Assembly: GCA_029266635.1 (NCBI GenBank)
Contig: JAQSWM010000008.1
Span: forward strand, 214,471 to 278,470
Reading direction: 5' to 3'
From: Sphingobacteriaceae bacterium
Lineage (GTDB): Bacteria > Bacteroidota > Bacteroidia > Sphingobacteriales > Sphingobacteriaceae
DNA length: 64,000 nt
Positions 60,509-64,000 of the stretch are shown piece by piece. The first letter of the stretch is position 1, and every line of letters starts with the position of its first letter. The position numbers were made by a program, and so were the translations under genes. Under the pieces are notes generated by a model. That model did not search any database and was not told the origin of the DNA. It saw only the letters and a program-made list of their open reading frames with translations.

Positions 60509-63493
60509 TTATCTCACTATCGTGATAGATCCTGACAACAGCTTTTTATAGATCGGGCTGTTAATGTCAATGATGTAGTAATAGGTTGCGACAGGCAAAG
60601 GCTTGCCATTGTAGGTGCCATCCCATGGTTCGTTATAGCCATCAGATCTGAACATCTCCATGCCGTAGCGGTTAAATATTTTCACCTTAGCTCCCGGATA
60701 TTTCCAGAGTTCTTTTATACTCCACACATCGTTTACTCCGTCGCCGTTAGGTGTAAAGGTGTTCGGAATTACAATTGGTTTCAAAACTTTGACCATCACC
60801 TGTTCTTCAGACACGCAACCCGATGCTCCGGTTACAGTGAGCGTGTACACTTGATCCTCAACCCCGGTAACAACGGGATTACTTTCTGTGCTGGAGTTGA
60901 GATACAGGTTTGGCGACCATGAGAACTGCAGACCCTGCCCTCTCACAACCGGATTTAATGTAATTCTCTGCCCTTCGAGCACATAGCGCAGGCCCATCTT
61001 TTCAATTTCCGGTGCCGCTATGATCGTGACATCCATTTCATCAAATACCGCAAGGCAAAGCCCATTTCCTGTGCTCGTAAGTTTGAGCGTTACAAAACCT
61101 TTCTCCTTGTCCTGTTCGCTTGGAACGTAGGTTGCCTGCAGGCTTGTGTTTGACGGAACGAACGTGCCACTTCCATCGCTTGTCCAAACTCCGCCGGAGG
61201 CTACGGCAACAGAGCCCTCTAGCATTACACCTTCGTCATTTGCACATATTTCCTGGTCCGCACCCGCATCCACCACCGGTGAAGGTGTAATAGTTATAGT
61301 GAATGATGACGTGCTTGCTGAGCAGGCTTTATTGTTAGTGGAAGTTAAGGTCAGGTTAACACTTCCCCTGGCCATATCTGCCGCAGATGGTACATATCTG
61401 CCGCTAAGGCTGGTATTGCTTGGGGAGAACGTACCTGATCCATTGCTGCTCCAGATACCTGTGGTTGTGCCCCCGCTAATACTTCCTGAGTAAAATATGT
61501 TTGATGAGTTGTTAGCACACACCGTCTGATTGGCACCTGCCAGAACTATCGCTGATTCATTAACCTCAACACTGGTGGAAGCGGCGGCGCTGGTGCAGTT
61601 ATCCACCGTTACGGTAACCTTGTACTCGCCTTCATTTACCTGACCAACATTGCTGATTGACGGGTTTTGGAGACTCGACGTAAAGCCGTTCGGCCCGGTC
61701 CAGCTGTAACTAGCTCCCGAAACTGTTTGAGCGGTCAGGTTTAAAGTAGTTCCAACACACAGCGGACTGTTGTTTGCTGCCGTTGGTGCGAGAGGTGTTT
61801 GGTTTACCTTCACCACAATAGATTTGGTGGCGGTAACAGTACACCCTGGTGCGTTGATTGTAACTGTGTATGTTCCGGAATTAGCCAACGTTGAATTTGG
61901 AATCTCCGGGTTTTGCAGGTTGGATGTAAAGCCATTCGGACCTGTCCATCTGTAAATAGCTCCGGTAAAGGTAGTGGCGGTTAACTGGATGGTGCCGCTT
62001 GAACAAACCGGCGAGCTGCTGGACAACACCGGGTTTATCGGACTGGAATTTACATCTACATTCACTTCAGTTGTCGCACTGGTACACCCGTTCACAGTAA
62101 CTGTCACGAAGTATTTTCCAGCGTTCACAACTTTGGCATTTGCTACTACAGGGTTCTGAGCGGTTGAGGTGAAGCCGTTCGGGCCTGTCCAACTGTAAGA
62201 AGCGCCGCTCACGGTATTGGTAAACAAATTGACATTGCTGTTTTCACAAACAGGGCTGTTGCTTCCGGCAGTAGGTGCCTGCGGAATGGCATTGACTACA
62301 AGGGTTGATGTGCCGGCGGGGCTTGTACATCCGTTTACGGTAACAGTAAGGGTATAAGTTCCCGAAGCGGATGTTGTAGATGCTGATATCTGTGGATTTT
62401 GCAATGATGAAGTGAAGCCATTAGGCCCGGTCCAGCTATAGCTTGCTCCGGCTACAGTGTTGGTGCTAAGCGTAAGAGTGGTTCCGGCACAAACCGGACT
62501 GTTGCTAACAATTGCAGGCTTCGCTGGTGTAGGCGTTACCGAGATTGTTGCTGTACCGGCATCACTTGAGCAGCCATCAACAGTTACACGTACTAAATAC
62601 AATCCGGCTGCAGCCGAAGTAACATTGCTTATGGACGGATTTTGAACATTCGATACAAAGCCGTTCGGCCCGGTCCAGCTATAGCTTGCTCCCGCGATAG
62701 TTGGAGTAGTAAGATTGAGGGTATAGTTTTCGCAAACCGGGCTGTTCGCTGCAATGGTTGGCGTTGCTGGTTTAGGGTTTACGAAAACAACGTAGTTGGC
62801 AGGTATGCCCGGACAACCATTGTACAAAGGCGTAATCACGTAGGTGATCTTGCCTTGTGTATTGCCTGAATTCACCAGAGTTTGAACCGGAATATCTCCG
62901 GTACCGCTACTGCTGTAACCCTGAATTTCTGCACTCGCAGTCGCCGTCCACGCAAACGTAACAGAACTCACATTCGACTGAAGCGACACACTTGATGCGC
63001 TTCCCTGCGAACAAACCGTCTGCGACATAGAAGTGTTGGTTATCACCGGAGTTGGGTTGACTGTAACTTTATATTCGAATGCGGGCCCTGCACAGCCGTT
63101 TGCAGCCGGAATGATTACGTAAGTTACCACCACTGGCGATGATGTGGTATTGGTAAGCGATTCACTGATGATATTACCAGCCTGATTACTCACGGTCAAA
63201 TTACTGATGCCCGGCACTGTCGCACGGCTCCAGGTGTAAGAGCTTCCCGTCACACTGCTCGTAATCGTATAATTCTGGGCTTTCGAGTTGCAAACGATAG
63301 TGGATGCAGCACTTGTAATCTGCGGAGTTGGATTAACCGTTACACTATACGTGAAAGATGCGCTGTTACAACCATTGGCAGAAGGAATTACTAAATATAG
63401 GACGGTTATTGGCGATGTTGTAGTATTTACCAGTGTCTCCGTGATTGTGCTTGTAGTCTGGTTGCTCACCGGCCCATTGCTGATGCCTGCCAC
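60509..63493 (-). CDS. C-terminal part of a giant Ig-repeat surface protein with T9SS type B/CHU_C sorting domain
   Basis: 994 residues in this frame, starting at a GTG that lies inside an Ig-like repeat, so this is not the true start. The order is 92-aa Ig repeats, then 81-82-aa Ig repeats (each with SPVC, ASYSWTGPNGF, QNP and a V-T-V-x-x-C), two VCANN/ICANDEG repeats (~75 aa), one PKD-like domain (SWSPNLYLNSSTES), and a CHU_C sorting domain (IPNTFTPNGDGVNDVW...IFNRYGMEMF...WDGTYNG). Typical of gliding or adhesion proteins exported by type IX secretion. The rest of the gene continues past the window in another frame. Confidence 0.85.
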   Translation of the reverse strand: MAGISNGPVSNQTTSTITETLVNTTTSPITVLYLVIPSANGCNSASFTYSVTVNPTPQITSAASTIVCNSKAQNYTITSSVTGSSYTWSRATVPGISNLTVSNQAGNIISESLTNTTSSPVVVTYVIIPAANGCAGPAFEYKVTVNPTPVITNTSMSQTVCSQGSASSVSLQSNVSSVTFAWTATASAEIQGYSSSGTGDIPVQTLVNSGNTQGKITYVITPLYNGCPGIPANYVVFVNPKPATPTIAANSPVCENYTLNLTTPTIAGASYSWTGPNGFVSNVQNPSISNVTSAAAGLYLVRVTVDGCSSDAGTATISVTPTPAKPAIVSNSPVCAGTTLTLSTNTVAGASYSWTGPNGFTSSLQNPQISASTTSASGTYTLTVTVNGCTSPAGTSTLVVNAIPQAPTAGSNSPVCENSNVNLFTNTVSGASYSWTGPNGFTSTAQNPVVANAKVVNAGKYFVTVTVNGCTSATTEVNVDVNSSPINPVLSSSSPVCSSGTIQLTATTFTGAIYRWTGPNGFTSNLQNPEIPNSTLANSGTYTVTINAPGCTVTATKSIVVKVNQTPLAPTAANNSPLCVGTTLNLTAQTVSGASYSWTGPNGFTSSLQNPSISNVGQVNEGEYKVTVTVDNCTSAAASTSVEVNESAIVLAGANQTVCANNSSNIFYSGSISGGTTTGIWSSNGSGTFSPSNTSLSGRYVPSAADMARGSVNLTLTSTNNKACSASTSSFTITITPSPVVDAGADQEICANDEGVMLEGSVAVASGGVWTSDGSGTFVPSNTSLQATYVPSEQDKEKGFVTLKLTSTGNGLCLAVFDEMDVTIIAAPEIEKMGLRYVLEGQRITLNPVVRGQGLQFSWSPNLYLNSSTESNPVVTGVEDQVYTLTVTGASGCVSEEQVMVKVLKPIVIPNTFTPNGDGVNDVWSIKELWKYPGAKVKIFNRYGMEMFRSDGYNEPWDGTYNGKPLPVATYYYIIDINSPIYKKLLSGSITIVR
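61560..62770 (-). repeat. Five tandem 243-246-bp Ig-domain repeats within the surface protein gene
   Basis: The codons for YSWTGPNGF (in the second unit RWTGPNGF) recur with plus-strand positions 61682, 61928, 62171, 62414 and 62657, i.e. spacing 246, 243, 243 and 243 bases. They encode 81-82-residue domains with a conserved Cys pair. They are in frame and protein-level repeats, not mobile DNA. Confidence 0.85.
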
Positions 63494-63537
63494 TGCCGCA
63501 CGGCTCCAGGTATAGCTTGTCCCAGTTACATTGCTGG

Positions 63538-64000
63538 TCAGCGAATAGTTGTGGGCGGTATTGTTACAGATTGTTTCCGCCGCAGAGCTGGTGACGCAGA
63601 GCTGGTGACGGTGATGCTCGGGTTAACGGTTACGGTATAAGTAAATGATGCGCTGTTACATCCGTTTGCTGCCGGTGTTACGATGTAGCTTACTGCGATG
63701 GGAGCATTCGTAGTATTTACCAGTGTCTCTGTGATCGTGCTGCTGGTTTGGTTGCTGACCGCCGTATTGCTGATGCCCGCAACTGCCGCACGGCTCCAGG
63801 TATAGCTTGTCCCGGTTACATTGCTTGTTAGGGAATAGTTCTGGGCGGTGTTGTTACAGATGGTTTCCGCCGCAGAGCTGGTGACGGTGATGCTCGGGTT
63901 AACGGTTACGGTATAAGTAAATGATGCGCTGTTACATCCGTTTGCTGCCGGGGTTACGATGTAGCTTACCGCGATTGGTGCATTTGTAGTATTTACCAGT
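63538..64000 (-). CDS. Upstream part of the giant Ig-repeat surface protein (5' end outside window), frame-shifted
   Basis: Reading from the window edge, the frame (LVNTTNAPIAVSYIVTPAANG ... FTYTVTVNPSITVTSS) continues Ig repeats of the same 92-residue type, but ends in a TGA at 63538-63540 because of the 14-base tandem duplication at 63582-63609. Without the duplication, the frame joins the 60509-63493 frame. This half gene is therefore one part of the same broken gene. Confidence 0.75.
   Translation of the reverse strand, partial: LVNTTNAPIAVSYIVTPAANGCNSASFTYTVTVNPSITVTSSAAETICNNTAQNYSLTSNVTGTSYTWSRAAVAGISNTAVSNQTSSTITETLVNTTNAPIAVSYIVTPAANGCNSASFTYTVTVNPSITVTSSASPALRRKQSVTIPPTTIR
63582..63609. 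repeat. 14-bp tandem duplication (GCAGAGCTGGTGAC x2) breaking the adhesin frame
   Basis: The corresponding site in the next Ig repeat (around 63880) has a single copy of GCAGAGCTGGTGAC. Two copies here shift the frame by +14 bases and create the premature TGA at 63538. This is a classic slipped-strand or unequal-crossover product, or an assembly artefact in near-identical repeats. Confidence 0.88.

Larger units (their letters stand above)
63000..64000 (-). repeat. 276-bp near-identical Ig-domain repeats (92 aa)
   Basis: Units encoding VxGxSYTWSRAxVxGIS at plus-strand positions near 63226, 63502 and 63792 repeat at 276 bases (290 between the last two, because of a 14-base duplication). The last two units are almost identical, suggesting recent expansion or gene conversion. 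They continue beyond the window. Confidence 0.85.

Noticed and set aside
61560..64000. Regularly spaced repeats resembling a CRISPR-like or minisatellite array
   Set aside because: The 243-276-bp spacing encodes in-frame Ig domains of one surface protein; the repeats are not short palindromes with unique spacers.

Overview
The window is chromosomal DNA of a member of the Bacteroidota, most likely a free-living Sphingobacteriaceae-type organism (Pedobacter/Mucilaginibacter-like; the genus is inference). The evidence is: type IX secretion C-terminal sorting domains, a CHU_C-type giant Ig-repeat protein, DUF4476/DUF2147/DUF4199 proteins, an ftsK-lolA pair, a GH9 cellulase, promoters of the Bacteroidetes TTTG-N20-TAnnTTTG type, few Shine-Dalgarno sequences, and moderate GC. 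No prophage, CRISPR array, rRNA operon or origin was seen. The only mobile-type element is a REP-associated transposase with its repeats.

Layout. 0-3 kb: housekeeping (FtsE-like ATPase, grpE-dnaJ). 3-8.7 kb, minus strand: a SAM methyltransferase, a response regulator / HEAT-repeat membrane protein / GT2-like operon whose glycosyltransferase lacks its catalytic motifs, and two exported proteins. 8.8-17 kb: two tRNA-Leu genes flank a tight five-gene minus-strand operon (S74 tail-fibre-like surface protein, two-TM protein, SPOR outer-membrane protein, hybrid histidine kinase, T9SS-sorted protein). 17-31 kb: housekeeping and conserved genes (MBL hydrolase, lolA, ftsK, exonuclease, peptide ABC ATPase, cobA, tex) with small hypotheticals. 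31-35 kb: a CvpA-CAP fusion, a frameshifted DUF817 gene, an MpaB-type oxygenase and asnS.

35-41.7 kb: a four-gene partner-switching module (membrane protein, RsbU-like phosphatase, STAS antagonist, RsbW-like ATPase) with no sigma factor, divergent from two GT2 glycosyltransferases, then a 5'-truncated RAYT transposase followed by an array of four REP hairpins that re-use the end of the transposase gene. 41.7-51.7 kb: a dense cluster of small single-domain proteins (VOC, SRPBCC, DoxX, DinB, RibD-like, EthD) with their regulators (GlxA/AraC, ArsR, LuxR-type), a cytochrome c lipoprotein and a dienelactone hydrolase. 52-57.4 kb: the complete imuA-imuB-dnaE2 mutagenesis cassette behind a perfect palindrome. 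57.5-60 kb: a GH9 cellulase and an abutting NodB-type domain in the -1 frame, joined at an A-AAA-AAG heptamer. 60.5 kb to the end: the C-terminal part of a giant Ig-repeat surface protein, broken by a 14-bp tandem duplication.

The main themes are cell-surface and polysaccharide biology under two-component or partner-switching control, and stress and mutagenesis functions. Three genes are interrupted by small frame changes (DUF817, GH9/NodB, giant adhesin). Read-level confirmation would separate real mutations or recoding from sequence error.
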